A stretch of DNA of 64,000 bases from DASXVX01 sp036504075 (GTDB lineage: Bacteria; Bacillota; Sulfobacillia; Symbiobacteriales; Symbiobacteriaceae), in the NCBI GenBank assembly GCA_036504075.1, contig DASXVX010000016.1, forward strand, positions 62,001 to 126,000. The letters run 5' to 3'. Shown in pieces: positions 24,378 to 32,196 of the stretch. The notes beneath the pieces were generated by a model, which had not been told where the DNA came from, ran no database searches, and saw nothing but the letters and a program-made list of their open reading frames with translations. Numbering within the stretch: the first letter of the stretch is position 1; every line of letters starts with the position of its first letter. Both the position numbers and the translations under genes were made by a program.

Positions 24378-24437
24378 CCAGCAGCGCGGGAAGGGTCGGT
24401 CCAGCCACCTGGCTTGCCCTTCCCGCCGCGCTGCTGG
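24378..24437 (-). repeat. Large hairpin directly after the stop codon of the 73-residue gene
   Basis: CCAGCAGCGCGGGAAGGG (24378-24395) pairs with the arm at 24417-24437 (CCCTTCCCGCCGCGCTGCTGG), with a two-base bulge. The loop carries a smaller CCAG/CTGG stem. It begins at the base next to the stop codon on the minus strand. There is no T run, so it may protect the 3' end or pause polymerase. Confidence 0.7.
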
Positions 24438-24659
24438 TTATGGTTCTCCGACTACCTCATCTTCCTCGTAACCGGCCGGTGCTGCTTCGTTTTGCCCGGC
24501 TCTGCGGGCCGTCCAGACGGGCTGGTGACCGCCGTCGGGCGGGGCGGCCGCCGCCCAGAGGGAGGGCATGGCCGCCGGCTCCCTGGTTGGCGGGCCAAGG
24601 CGGCTGTAGCTTTCCCCGACTGGGCCGGGCTCGTACTCAAGGTCTTCCTGATCATACAT
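24438..24659 (-). CDS. Small acidic, proline-rich hypothetical protein
   Basis: The 73-residue product starts MYDQEDLEYEPGPVGE and is rich in Pro, Gly, Glu and Ala, with no membrane segment or motif that I recognise. The ATG at 24659 is preceded by AAAGGAGG at 9 bases, one of the best ribosome binding sites in the window. That is the main reason to believe it. A large hairpin follows the stop. It may be expressed on its own or after the CPBP gene. It could be a small spore or stress protein, but nothing shows that. Confidence 0.55.
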   Translation of the reverse strand: MYDQEDLEYEPGPVGESYSRLGPPTREPAAMPSLWAAAAPPDGGHQPVWTARRAGQNEAAPAGYEEDEVVGEP

Positions 24660-24710
24660 GGGGGATCGCCTCCTTTGGGCTTTAGTCTGCCCAAAGTTAG
24701 TTCCACTCCG

Positions 24711-24731
24711 GCGACTGACGGAGTCAGTCGC
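24711..24731. repeat. Palindrome GCGACTGAC-GGA-GTCAGTCGC
   Basis: This has the same arms as at 21681-21703, but the loop is the reverse complement (GGA), so the copy is inverted. The flank TTAGTT occurs on both sides (about 24697 and 24735). Confidence 0.85.
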
Positions 24732-24750
24732 GAAGTTAGTTGCCTCCCGC

Positions 24751-24767
24751 CTTTTGCTCCGCAAAAG
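24751..24767. repeat. Palindrome CTTTTGC-TCC-GCAAAAG
   Basis: A perfect 7-bp inverted repeat has the same TCC loop as the neighbouring GCGACTGAC palindromes and sits midway between two of them. It may be a related element with different arms. Confidence 0.7.
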
Positions 24768-24783
24768 TCTGCCGGCCACTCCG

Positions 24784-24804
24784 GCGACTGACTCCGTCAG
24801 TCGC
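24784..24804. repeat. Palindrome GCGACTGAC-TCC-GTCAGTCGC
   Basis: Third perfect copy of the family, in the same orientation as at 21681, followed by GAAAAA. It abuts the terminator of the CPBP gene. Confidence 0.85.
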
Positions 24805-24805
24805 G

Positions 24806-24838
24806 AAAAAGCCACCCGGGCGCGTAATGCACCCGGGC
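24806..24838 (-). terminator. Rho-independent terminator of the CPBP-family gene
   Basis: On the minus strand CCCGGGTGC and GCGCCCGGG form a stem (one wobble), followed by TGGCTTTTT. It lies just past the stop codon at 24847. Confidence 0.8.
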
Positions 24839-24846
24839 GTTAGCGA

Positions 24847-25695
24847 TCAGTGCGGACCCCAGGGACCGCGCACGGTCTTGCCGCGCACGACGCGCTGCGG
24901 TCCACGACGGGGCGGCAGCTTGCGCGGCATGCCTTGCCGCCGGAACCATTCCAGGACCGCCAGCACGACCGCCACCGCGCCCCAGATGATCAGCGCGCTG
25001 TTGTCGGAAACCACCAGCGGCAGCAGCATCATGCCGGTCGCCATGCCGAAGCGGAGGCCGGCGGTGAGCCAGGCGGATTCAAAGCGCAGGAAGAGCAGCG
25101 TCAGGCTGACCGACATGGCGCCCAGCCAGAGGCTGCCGACGGCGGTGTCCAGCATCCCCAGTCTCATAAAACGCTGCACCATGTCCCAGAGAAACGGCGT
25201 CAGCACCGCCGCCCCGACAATTTCCCAGTCGTGGAGGTCGGCCTCGTAGCGGGAGACTACCGCGCCCCGGAAGACCATTTCGGTGGCGAAGGCCCCGCCC
25301 AGCACCGTGATCAGTTCCGACCCGGTGAACGGCCGGAGATTCCAGCTCTGCGGCAGGAGCGGCCAGGCCGGCCCGCTCATGAGCCACGTCACGGAATGGG
25401 CGGCCAGGGCCGCGAGCAGGCCCAGGACGGCCCCGAGCACGAGCCGGACGGCCGCCTGCCCGTTCCACTCCATGCCAATGTGCTCCAGGCGCCAGGCCCA
25501 GCGCCAATCCAAATAGACGATGGTGCCCACGATCGGCACCACGGCCATAACCATTGCGCCGACCCAGGGGGCGAGGGCGGCCGGCAGCAGGCCGAAGAGA
25601 CTCGCGATGCTACTGATAATGTATTGGAGTAAACCAATTCCCAACAGATAGGCAGCCACGGTCCCCAAGGAAGCCAAAAGTCGATTCTGCGGCAT
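24847..25695 (-). CDS. CPBP (Abi/CAAX-type) family membrane protein, catalytic motif degenerate
   Basis: The 282-residue product has about eight hydrophobic segments. GGAFATEMVFRGAVVSRYE matches the first CPBP motif, but the double glutamate EExxxR is reduced to TExxxR. The second motif (FxxxH) reads FLWDMVQ with no histidine. True CPBP proteins are glutamate intramembrane proteases; this one may be inactive and serve another membrane role. The C-terminal tail is Arg-rich and cytosolic. The ATG at 25695 follows GGGAGG at 8 bases. It has its own terminator. Neighbours give no hint of function. Confidence 0.65.
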   Translation of the reverse strand: MPQNRLLASLGTVAAYLLGIGLLQYIISSIASLFGLLPAALAPWVGAMVMAVVPIVGTIVYLDWRWAWRLEHIGMEWNGQAAVRLVLGAVLGLLAALAAHSVTWLMSGPAWPLLPQSWNLRPFTGSELITVLGGAFATEMVFRGAVVSRYEADLHDWEIVGAAVLTPFLWDMVQRFMRLGMLDTAVGSLWLGAMSVSLTLLFLRFESAWLTAGLRFGMATGMMLLPLVVSDNSALIIWGAVAVVLAVLEWFRRQGMPRKLPPRRGPQRVVRGKTVRGPWGPH

Positions 25696-25784
25696 CTGTA
25701 CTGCCTCCCACCGGCGGATCCGATTCCAAATCAGCGTAGGGCGTTATGGGGACTTCGCTGAGGAACCGCCGGAACCCTCCCGAA

Positions 25785-26486
25785 TCAGCGTTCCGGCACG
25801 GCGGCCGCCGCCACCACGTCGGCATACACGGCCAGCGCTTCAGCCCCCTTGGGCGAAAGCCGGTAGACCCCCCGGTCCACCCGCTCGAACCAGCCGTACA
25901 CGTCGTCCCGGAGGATGGTAGCCGCCCTGCGGGAGCCGGTGGCGGCCTTCACGTCGGGCAGCTTGCCGGAGTCGCAGCCCCGGAGATAGGCAGCAATCCG
26001 AAGGGCCTCTTCCCGATAGGCGGTGACCAGGGGCCGCCTGACGCTGCCACCGGTGTTGTGGTCGGCCGAGCGGTGGGCGAACTCCTTGAGCAGGGCCGAC
26101 CGCTTCTTCGTCATGCGATGCGGCACAAATGGGCCGGGGTCGCAAACTACTTCCACCCAGGGCTCCCGCCGCTCTCGGAAATGGATGATGGCCAACCCCA
26201 GTCCGAGCCGCCGGCAGAGCTGCTGCGATTCGGCCAGGCGGGGGGCGCTCCGGGTGCTCTTCGGCGCCTCGACGGCGAGGTAGACCAGGTCGGTCATCTG
26301 CTGCCGCTTGATGCCCTGCAGCACCAGGGCCAGGTTGAAGGCGGCCTTCAACTCCACGACCAGCAGTTCGTCGCCCCGGACGGCCGCCAGGTCGCAGCGC
26401 TGCACCTCTCCCCGCACCTCGTACCCCTGCGCTTCCAGAAACCGCTTCATCGGCTCGTAGAGTTCCGTCTCCCGCCGGGTGCCCAT
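25785..26486 (-). CDS. DUF2161 family protein, putative PD-(D/E)XK-type phosphodiesterase
   Basis: The 233-residue product begins RRETELYEPMKRFLEAQGYE, then RCDLAAVRGDELLVVELKAAF. This is the D...ELK core of the PD-(D/E)XK fold, as annotated for DUF2161. The C-terminal part (about residues 150-225) has a winged-helix-like stretch, ATGSRRAATILRDDVYGWFE followed by RGVYRLSPKGAEAL. The ATG at 26486 follows GGAGGG at 7 bases; the frame extends upstream without a site. It is in the same direction as the GH15 gene and 64 bases behind it. Substrate and role are unknown. Confidence 0.78.
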   Translation of the reverse strand: MGTRRETELYEPMKRFLEAQGYEVRGEVQRCDLAAVRGDELLVVELKAAFNLALVLQGIKRQQMTDLVYLAVEAPKSTRSAPRLAESQQLCRRLGLGLAIIHFRERREPWVEVVCDPGPFVPHRMTKKRSALLKEFAHRSADHNTGGSVRRPLVTAYREEALRIAAYLRGCDSGKLPDVKAATGSRRAATILRDDVYGWFERVDRGVYRLSPKGAEALAVYADVVAAAAVPER

Positions 26487-26550
26487 CTGCCGCCCTCCTG
26501 CACGCATGCCACTTGCGGGAGATGTTCTTGGCTCGCTTCGGGGATACCTC

Positions 26551-28515
26551 CTATTCAGGTAGGGTCCGCAGCTTCTCCGCGAGGTCCAGCATGGCGTCGA
26601 TGAGCGTGGCGTGGCTCCAGGTGAGAGGCGCCACTGAGAGTGGTGCGCCGGTAAACGGATGGACCTGCTCGGGCAGGATGCCGGTCGGCAGGGCATGCCG
26701 GAGCACCCAACGGATCAGTTCCAGTCCAGGCTGCAGGTCCCGCTGGCTGCGGGCCCGGGCGATGTGCCACTTTGCCAGCCAGAGCGTGCAGATAATCCAC
26801 GGGTTGCCCGGAGCGACCTGCGGGTCGTCGGTGACCCGAAAGTAGTAGTCGTTGTAGTAGCGGGCTACGCCGCCCACCCGCGTCCGTGCCCACAGGCCGG
26901 CCTCCAGCTTCTGGGCCGTCGCGGTCACCCGCGGGTCCCAGGCCGGCAGCACCCCCAGCAGGAAGACGCCCAGCACGCTGGACTCCAGCGTCTCGTCCGG
27001 CACCAACTCCCCGTCTTTCTTCACGTAGACCCCCCGGAGAAAGCACTGGCGCTCCTCCGACCAGAGGTACTTGAGCATCGCACCCTGCGTCTGGGCAGCG
27101 GCGTCCGCGTACTCTTCCGCCCGACGATAGTCGCCCAGCATCCGGGCCATGCCTGCCGCCGCCTTCAGTCCGGCAATCACTGACGCCGTTGAGAACGTGA
27201 AGACGCCCCGCCGCTCCTCCCAGAGGTCGTAGCTCTCCTCCGGCAGATGCGTGATGGGGTCCCGGTACCGGACCAGGAAATCCGCCGCTGGGCGGGTCAG
27301 GTCCAGGAAGACCGAACCGGCGAACTCCTGGTCGCGGTTGAGGATACAGTGATTGCCCAGCGCCCATAGCATCAGCGCCGTCTCGTCTTCCTGGATGGGC
27401 AGCTGGATGCCTTTGGGCCCTACCCACGGGTGCCACGAGGAACCCACCGTGCCATCCGGGTTGTACTTGTGCCAGAAGTACCCATCTTCCGACAAAGCCC
27501 CCCGGCAAAACCGGTAGAACCGCCGGGCAAAGCCCCGGTGGCCGGCCCGGTCCAGCGCCGCTGCGATAAAGGCACCGTCCCGGGGCCACATGTAGCTGTA
27601 GTGGTCCCGGTTGACCTCCATGATGTCGCTGTCGTTGGCCGCGATCAACGCCCCGTCCTCATCGGCCTGTGTCCGGATGGTCAACAGGCTCCGGTGGTAG
27701 GCGTCCCGCAGATCAGAAGGCAGCAGGTTGAGGTCGCCCCGCCCGCTGCGGGCCCAGGACCACCAGTACCGCTCCGTCTGCGTCAAAAGCTCCTCCGGCC
27801 CCATGTCCAGCACAAAAGAATGCCCCAGGTGGACCGATTTGCCGTCCCAGCCGCTGACAATCCAGACGAAGGCATCCGTCGTCCCGTTGGGCGCCAGCGG
27901 CGCCGCCAGCCCGATGGTCGAATCCACCGCCCCCTGGCAGATCCCGTGGCCCTCCAGCAGGCCGTCCTCCGCATCGCGCCAGGTGCCCTCGGCCCCCTGA
28001 AACCGCTTCCGACCGGTGGCATACTGCTCAATGCCGCCGGCGGTACCCTGTGCGCCGATGAGGAACCAGCGGTTCCGCTTGTAGTGGATCATGACGCCCG
28101 GGTTCGGATCCCAGACCGCCGTGTCGCCAACGTCGTTGCCTTTCAAATCAAAGTCTGTCGTGATGAAGATGCGAGCCAGCCGCTCTTCGTTTCGGTTGTT
28201 GCGCAGCCGGAGGTGCCGGACATAGATGTCCTCCTGCGGGTGGACTGCGTCCCGAATCCAGAGTTCCAGGCCCAGGCGGGCGTTTACGGCATGCGAATCG
28301 GTCACCAGCGAACCGCTCTTGTACCCAAGCCGTTTCTCCCAGGCATCGTCCGCGATCCAGTCCAGCGTCCCGTCCACCCAGATGCCTACCTGATTGCGTC
28401 GGCCCACGATATGGTTTACCTGACCCACATGGGGATAGTAAAGATCACGCATCACCAGCCGGTCGTCAAAGCCGATCAGCAACCGTCCGTTACCGATTAC
28501 CAGCGGTCTCGCCAA
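26551..28515 (-). CDS. Glycoside hydrolase family 15 protein (glucoamylase-like)
   Basis: The 654-residue product has the two-part bacterial GH15 layout: an N-terminal beta-sandwich (ARPLVIGNGRLLIGFDDR, DLYYPHVGQVNH) and an alpha/alpha barrel from about residue 270. The barrel shows YSYMWPRDGAFIAAALDRAG, GIQLPIQEDETALMLWAL and WEERRGVFTFSTASVIAGL. It would release glucose from alpha-glucan ends. The start is taken as TTG at 28515, because AAGGAG lies 8 bases upstream and the product then begins where the family does. ATG at 28554 has no site. No signal peptide is visible, so the enzyme is probably cytosolic. It is divergent from the DUF4912-GH57 pair. Confidence 0.88.
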   Translation of the reverse strand: MARPLVIGNGRLLIGFDDRLVMRDLYYPHVGQVNHIVGRRNQVGIWVDGTLDWIADDAWEKRLGYKSGSLVTDSHAVNARLGLELWIRDAVHPQEDIYVRHLRLRNNRNEERLARIFITTDFDLKGNDVGDTAVWDPNPGVMIHYKRNRWFLIGAQGTAGGIEQYATGRKRFQGAEGTWRDAEDGLLEGHGICQGAVDSTIGLAAPLAPNGTTDAFVWIVSGWDGKSVHLGHSFVLDMGPEELLTQTERYWWSWARSGRGDLNLLPSDLRDAYHRSLLTIRTQADEDGALIAANDSDIMEVNRDHYSYMWPRDGAFIAAALDRAGHRGFARRFYRFCRGALSEDGYFWHKYNPDGTVGSSWHPWVGPKGIQLPIQEDETALMLWALGNHCILNRDQEFAGSVFLDLTRPAADFLVRYRDPITHLPEESYDLWEERRGVFTFSTASVIAGLKAAAGMARMLGDYRRAEEYADAAAQTQGAMLKYLWSEERQCFLRGVYVKKDGELVPDETLESSVLGVFLLGVLPAWDPRVTATAQKLEAGLWARTRVGGVARYYNDYYFRVTDDPQVAPGNPWIICTLWLAKWHIARARSQRDLQPGLELIRWVLRHALPTGILPEQVHPFTGAPLSVAPLTWSHATLIDAMLDLAEKLRTLPE

Positions 28516-28674
28516 AATGAGCACTCCTTCTTCGGCGGGCGCCCGGTCGGTCATAGCGTAAACAAAGCCGGGCCAGCGGATACCCCACCACGTCTTGAAA
28601 CCCCCGGAATAAAAAGCGCCGCCGCAACGGAAACTTGCCGTTGTGACAGATTCCCGCATCGGAGGTCGCACGAC

Positions 28675-30153
28675 ATGACGGCACTGGCATTCCTGGTGGT
28701 AATCGGCCTGGTCTTCGTCGTAGTCTGGATCGCCCTGGCCCGGAACGCCCACCCGCGGGCCAAACTAGGACCCGACGGCACCAACGTGAGAGAGCCGGAA
28801 ACCTTTGTCGTTCACCACGAGGGCAAGGGTCAGGGGTTGGACATCGCCAACACGGCCCTCAAGGAGCGGACGGAACACCTGAGCCGGGAGCTGCCCGGCG
28901 GGGCGGACAAGGTCAAGGCGCCGATTCCGGGCCGCGACCTCGTCCGGATGGGCGCCCCGCCCAGCGATATTTCGCAGTACGGGAGCGAGAAAGTAGCCCC
29001 CGGAGCCGTGCCGGGACAGCCGGAGAAAGTGGCCTCCGGCCCGATTCCCGGCGGGTCCGGCGGAGAGAGTAAGGAGAAGGTATTGATGGAAGGACCCAAA
29101 GGCAGCCGCCCCGGAACGCCGGAAGAGCCGGGTTCGCCCTACGCCAAGGGGCGCCGGGTCACGGACAATCACCGGGATGTCGAAGCTGCGCAGGAGTTGC
29201 TTGCGAACCCCTACCCGGGCACGAACCGTAATGTGGAGCAGGATTTGGCCGCCAGTGCTCCCACCGATGGTCAGGAGCCGGGTTACGGACTCGGCCGGAC
29301 CGCCCCCGGCGAGACGGACGGCGAAGGCGGGCAGGGCACGGCGGAAGACGCCAACGCGCTTCCCCGCACCAGAGGGCGGGTCGTGGCGTTTCGGAGCCGA
29401 CCCGGCGAGCCTGGTCGGCAGGCCGCACCCACGCCCCCGGCCAGCCGGGCGCCCGGCCGGGGCGGAGCCGCCCCCGAGCCGCCGGAAGACCCGGACGACC
29501 CGGATAACGAGCCGGGCGAAGATATCGACCTGACCCACCCGGGACCCGAGTTGAGCGAAACCACCAGGGCGACGGCCCGGACCGCGTTGCACGGCCACCG
29601 GCCGCAGGGCACCGGGGCGATTCCCCCCAGCGGCTGGAACTACGAAATGGCTGGCGAACTTACGCTGGAAGGCGACGGGGCCGAAACCCGGAAAGCCGGG
29701 GCCACCAAGGATTGGTCCGCCCTGACGGAGGAGATTCCGCTCCCCGACACCTACGACGCCGACGTGACCGTGGCCCTCATCCGAACGCCGCGGTCTGTCT
29801 ACGTTTACTGGGACCGGGGCGGCGGGGGCGAGACCGACCTGAAGGCCCGGATGGGAGAACAGGAGTATGACGCAACCGTCCCCGTGCTCCGACTCTGGGA
29901 TGACGGCCGGAACGTCCGGAACATCCAGGTCCACGAGCGAGATGATCACTGGTTTGTGAACGACGGGCTGGAAGCCGGGCGTCACTACGTTTTCAGCTAC
30001 GAGCGCCGGACGCCGGGCGGACTCTACTACCGGCTCAGCCAGTCCGGACCCATCAACTTGCCGCACGACTGGCCGGCGACCCGCACGCCCGCCATTCTGG
30101 TCTCGTACTTTGGCGGACAGCCCGGAGAAGTGGCCGGCAGCCTTCGGAGGTAA
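28675..30153 (+). CDS. Membrane-anchored DUF4912 protein with a long disordered linker
   Basis: Of 492 residues, the first 22 form a membrane anchor (ALAFLVVIGLVFVVVWIALA). About 340 low-complexity residues follow, rich in Pro, Gly, Glu and Arg. The C-terminal 110 residues are a DUF4912 domain (IPLPDTYDADVTVALIRTP, SVYVYWDR, GLEAGRHYVFSYERRTPGG). DUF4912 genes often sit beside GH57 and glycosyltransferase genes, but the function is unknown. A sugar-binding or scaffold role at the membrane is only inference. The ATG at 28675 follows GGAGGT at 8 bases. The gene ends 8 bases before the GH57 start, whose ribosome binding site overlaps its stop codon. Confidence 0.85.
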   Translation: MTALAFLVVIGLVFVVVWIALARNAHPRAKLGPDGTNVREPETFVVHHEGKGQGLDIANTALKERTEHLSRELPGGADKVKAPIPGRDLVRMGAPPSDISQYGSEKVAPGAVPGQPEKVASGPIPGGSGGESKEKVLMEGPKGSRPGTPEEPGSPYAKGRRVTDNHRDVEAAQELLANPYPGTNRNVEQDLAASAPTDGQEPGYGLGRTAPGETDGEGGQGTAEDANALPRTRGRVVAFRSRPGEPGRQAAPTPPASRAPGRGGAAPEPPEDPDDPDNEPGEDIDLTHPGPELSETTRATARTALHGHRPQGTGAIPPSGWNYEMAGELTLEGDGAETRKAGATKDWSALTEEIPLPDTYDADVTVALIRTPRSVYVYWDRGGGGETDLKARMGEQEYDATVPVLRLWDDGRNVRNIQVHERDDHWFVNDGLEAGRHYVFSYERRTPGGLYYRLSQSGPINLPHDWPATRTPAILVSYFGGQPGEVAGSLRR

Positions 30154-30161
30154 TTACACGA

Positions 30162-31748
30162 ATGACCCTGGGATATGCGGCTCTGGTTCTGCATGCACAC
30201 CTGCCTTACGTCCATCACCCCGACCGGGACGACTACCTGGAGGAGCGCTGGCTGTTTGAGGCGATCACCGAGTGCTACCTGCCCCTGCTGGAAACTCTCG
30301 AGAAGCTCGAGGCGGACCGGATACCGTTCCGCCTCACACTCTCGTTCAGCCCCACGCTGATGGCCATGCTCGACGACCCGTTGCTCCGCGACCGCTACCA
30401 GGCCCACCTGGAGGCCGCGGTGGAGGTGTCCGAACGGGAAGTCCGCCTGACGGAAGGCTGGGTGGAGCAAAACGTCGCCCGGTATTACCGGCATCTGATG
30501 CGTTCACTGCACCATCTCTACCTGAACGTATACGATCGCGACCTGCTCACAGCGTTCCACGGGTTCGCCCAACGGGGCTACGTGGACCTGATTACCTGCG
30601 CAGCTACCCACGGTTTCCTCCCGCTGCTCCAGCACGAACCGGAGCTGGTCCGGGCGCAGATTCAGGTCGCCACCGATGAGTTTCGCCGGCGATTCGGCCA
30701 CTCGCCCCGCGGCTTCTGGCTACCGGAATGCGGGTTCTTCCCCGGCGTCGACCGGTATCTCCGGGAAGCCGGGGTCCAGTACTGCTTCGTGGAGACCCAC
30801 GGCCTGCACCACGCCCGACCGGCGGCGCCCTGCGGAACGCTCTGCCACGGCTGGACCCCCAGCGGAGTGGCCGTCTTCGGGCGTGACTTGCCCTCCTCCA
30901 GGCAGGTCTGGTCCGCCAACGAGGGCTACCCCGGCGATGCCGCCTATCGCGAGTTCTACCGGGACATTGGCTGGGACCGGGACCCCAAGCACCTCGGCAA
31001 ACTGGCCGGGCCGGACGGCATCCGCACCTTCTCCGGCTTTAAATACCACAAGGTGACCGGCCCCACAGACTACAAGGAAGTCTACGACCGCTGGGCCGCC
31101 GAACAGACGGCCCAACGCCACGCTGCCCACTTTGTTCACGAGCGAGGCCGGCAGGTGGCCGAAGCGCGCGGACTCGTGCCGAACGGCCCGCCGCCCCTGC
31201 TGGTAGCCCCGTACGACGCCGAGTTGTTCGGCCACTGGTGGTTCGAAGGCCCCTACTGGATTGAGCAGGTAGCCCGGCACGCCGCCAGGCAGAACACCGT
31301 GCAGTTCATCACGCCGGGAGATTATCTCGACTGGTTCCCGGCCGGCCAGGGCGTACTGGAGCCCGCGTACTCGTCCTGGGGCTACCAGGGCTACGCCGAG
31401 TTCTGGTGCGACGGCGCCAATCACTGGATGTACCGGCACATGCACGGCACCGGCCGCCAGATGGTCAGCCTGGCCCGACGCCATCCGGACCCGGCCCCCG
31501 AGACCCGGCGAGCCCTCAACCAGGCGGCCCGCGAGGTCCTGCTGGCCCAGTCCAGCGACTGGCCGTTCATCCTGCGGGCCGGCACGTCCTCCGATTACGT
31601 CCGCCGCCGGTTTCAGAGCCACATCGGCCGGTTCACCCGCATCCGGGAGTCTCTGGACTCCGGCGGGGTCCCGGACCCGCGGTGGCTGGCGCAGGTAGAG
31701 ATTGCCGACAACCTCTTCCCGCACCTGAGCTACCAGGTCTATTCCTGA
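30162..31748 (+). CDS. GH57 1,4-alpha-glucan branching enzyme
   Basis: Branching enzymes of family GH57 cut an alpha-1,4 chain and re-attach it as an alpha-1,6 branch. The 528 residues match the family length (about 520-560). GYAALVLHAHLPYVHHP is the GH57 start. The nucleophile is predicted as E189 in FWLPECGFFPG and the acid/base as D352 in APYDAELFGHWWFEG, close to E183 and D354 of the Thermococcus enzyme as I recall it. YSSWGYQGYAEFWCDGANHWMY lies further on. It is co-transcribed with DUF4912. It may build glycogen-like polymer with the GT4 enzyme encoded at 38.7 kb. Confidence 0.92.
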   Translation: MTLGYAALVLHAHLPYVHHPDRDDYLEERWLFEAITECYLPLLETLEKLEADRIPFRLTLSFSPTLMAMLDDPLLRDRYQAHLEAAVEVSEREVRLTEGWVEQNVARYYRHLMRSLHHLYLNVYDRDLLTAFHGFAQRGYVDLITCAATHGFLPLLQHEPELVRAQIQVATDEFRRRFGHSPRGFWLPECGFFPGVDRYLREAGVQYCFVETHGLHHARPAAPCGTLCHGWTPSGVAVFGRDLPSSRQVWSANEGYPGDAAYREFYRDIGWDRDPKHLGKLAGPDGIRTFSGFKYHKVTGPTDYKEVYDRWAAEQTAQRHAAHFVHERGRQVAEARGLVPNGPPPLLVAPYDAELFGHWWFEGPYWIEQVARHAARQNTVQFITPGDYLDWFPAGQGVLEPAYSSWGYQGYAEFWCDGANHWMYRHMHGTGRQMVSLARRHPDPAPETRRALNQAAREVLLAQSSDWPFILRAGTSSDYVRRRFQSHIGRFTRIRESLDSGGVPDPRWLAQVEIADNLFPHLSYQVYS

Positions 31749-31868
31749 GTCCTTTCGCCAGGAGATTGAACTCCTTTTGCCCGTCGAACCTTCGGCCCCG
31801 GTTTCCGTATTGGAGGATGTAGTCAAGTTTGAGGGGACCGGGGTTCAGGCATGCCCCCCGGCCGCCCT

Positions 31869-31910
31869 CATGAAAGGAGGGCAGCGCACATGTGGCGCTG
31901 CCCTTCATGA
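31869..31910. terminator. Hairpin between the convergent GH57 and ArsA units
   Basis: AGGGCAGCGC (31878-31887) pairs with GCGCTGCCCT (31895-31904). The outer TCATGAA / TTCATGA bases extend the stem past a 2-3 base bulge. The tails are ATTTTGG on the plus strand and TCCTTTC on the minus strand. It probably terminates both converging transcripts. Confidence 0.6.
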
Positions 31911-31917
31911 ATTTTGG

Positions 31918-31980
31918 CCCGGTTCCGGCGGTTACTGCCCCCACCCGGTTCCGGCGGTTACGGCCTCCACCCGGCTACGG
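31918..31980. repeat. 26-bp-period direct repeat beside the end of the ArsA unit
   Basis: CCCGGTTCCGGCGGTTAC occurs perfectly at 31918-31935 and 31944-31961. A diverged third unit, CCCGGCTACGG, starts at 31970. The period is 26 bases. The third unit overlaps the stop codon of the 72-residue gene. Confidence 0.8.
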
Positions 31981-32193
31981 CTCCACCGGGATCGACTGTG
32001 GGCCGGCGGCCTGCCGCTCTTCTGCTTCGAGCTTGGCCAGCGCCTGGTCGGTCACCGCCCGGACGCCCAGCAGGGCCTCATTGCGAGCCGCCCGGAAGTG
32101 CGCCTGCGCCTCCGGCGGAATCCGATCGCCCACCAACATCCGCCGCAAGGCGCCGAAGTCCTGAATCAGCCGGAAAATCTGCTCCTGCATCAC
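31975..32193 (-). CDS. Small helical hypothetical protein co-transcribed with the ArsA-type ATPase
   Basis: The 72-residue product (MMQEQIFRLIQDFGALRRML...) is rich in Ala, Glu, Arg and Leu and should be almost wholly helical. No motif is recognised. It starts 3 bases after the ArsA stop, behind GAGAGGAG, so it is probably translated from the same mRNA. A small partner or adaptor of the ATPase is a fair guess, no more. Its C-terminus (PQSIPVEP) is encoded by the edge of a 26-bp-period repeat, which could make its length variable between strains. Confidence 0.6.
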   Translation of the reverse strand: MMQEQIFRLIQDFGALRRMLVGDRIPPEAQAHFRAARNEALLGVRAVTDQALAKLEAEERQAAGPQSIPVEP

Positions 32194-32196
32194 GAA

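Noticed and set aside
27430..28674. N-terminal extension of the DUF4912 protein by over 400 codons
   Set aside because: This part is antisense to the GH15 gene. The ATG at 28675 has GGAGGT and begins with a proper membrane anchor.
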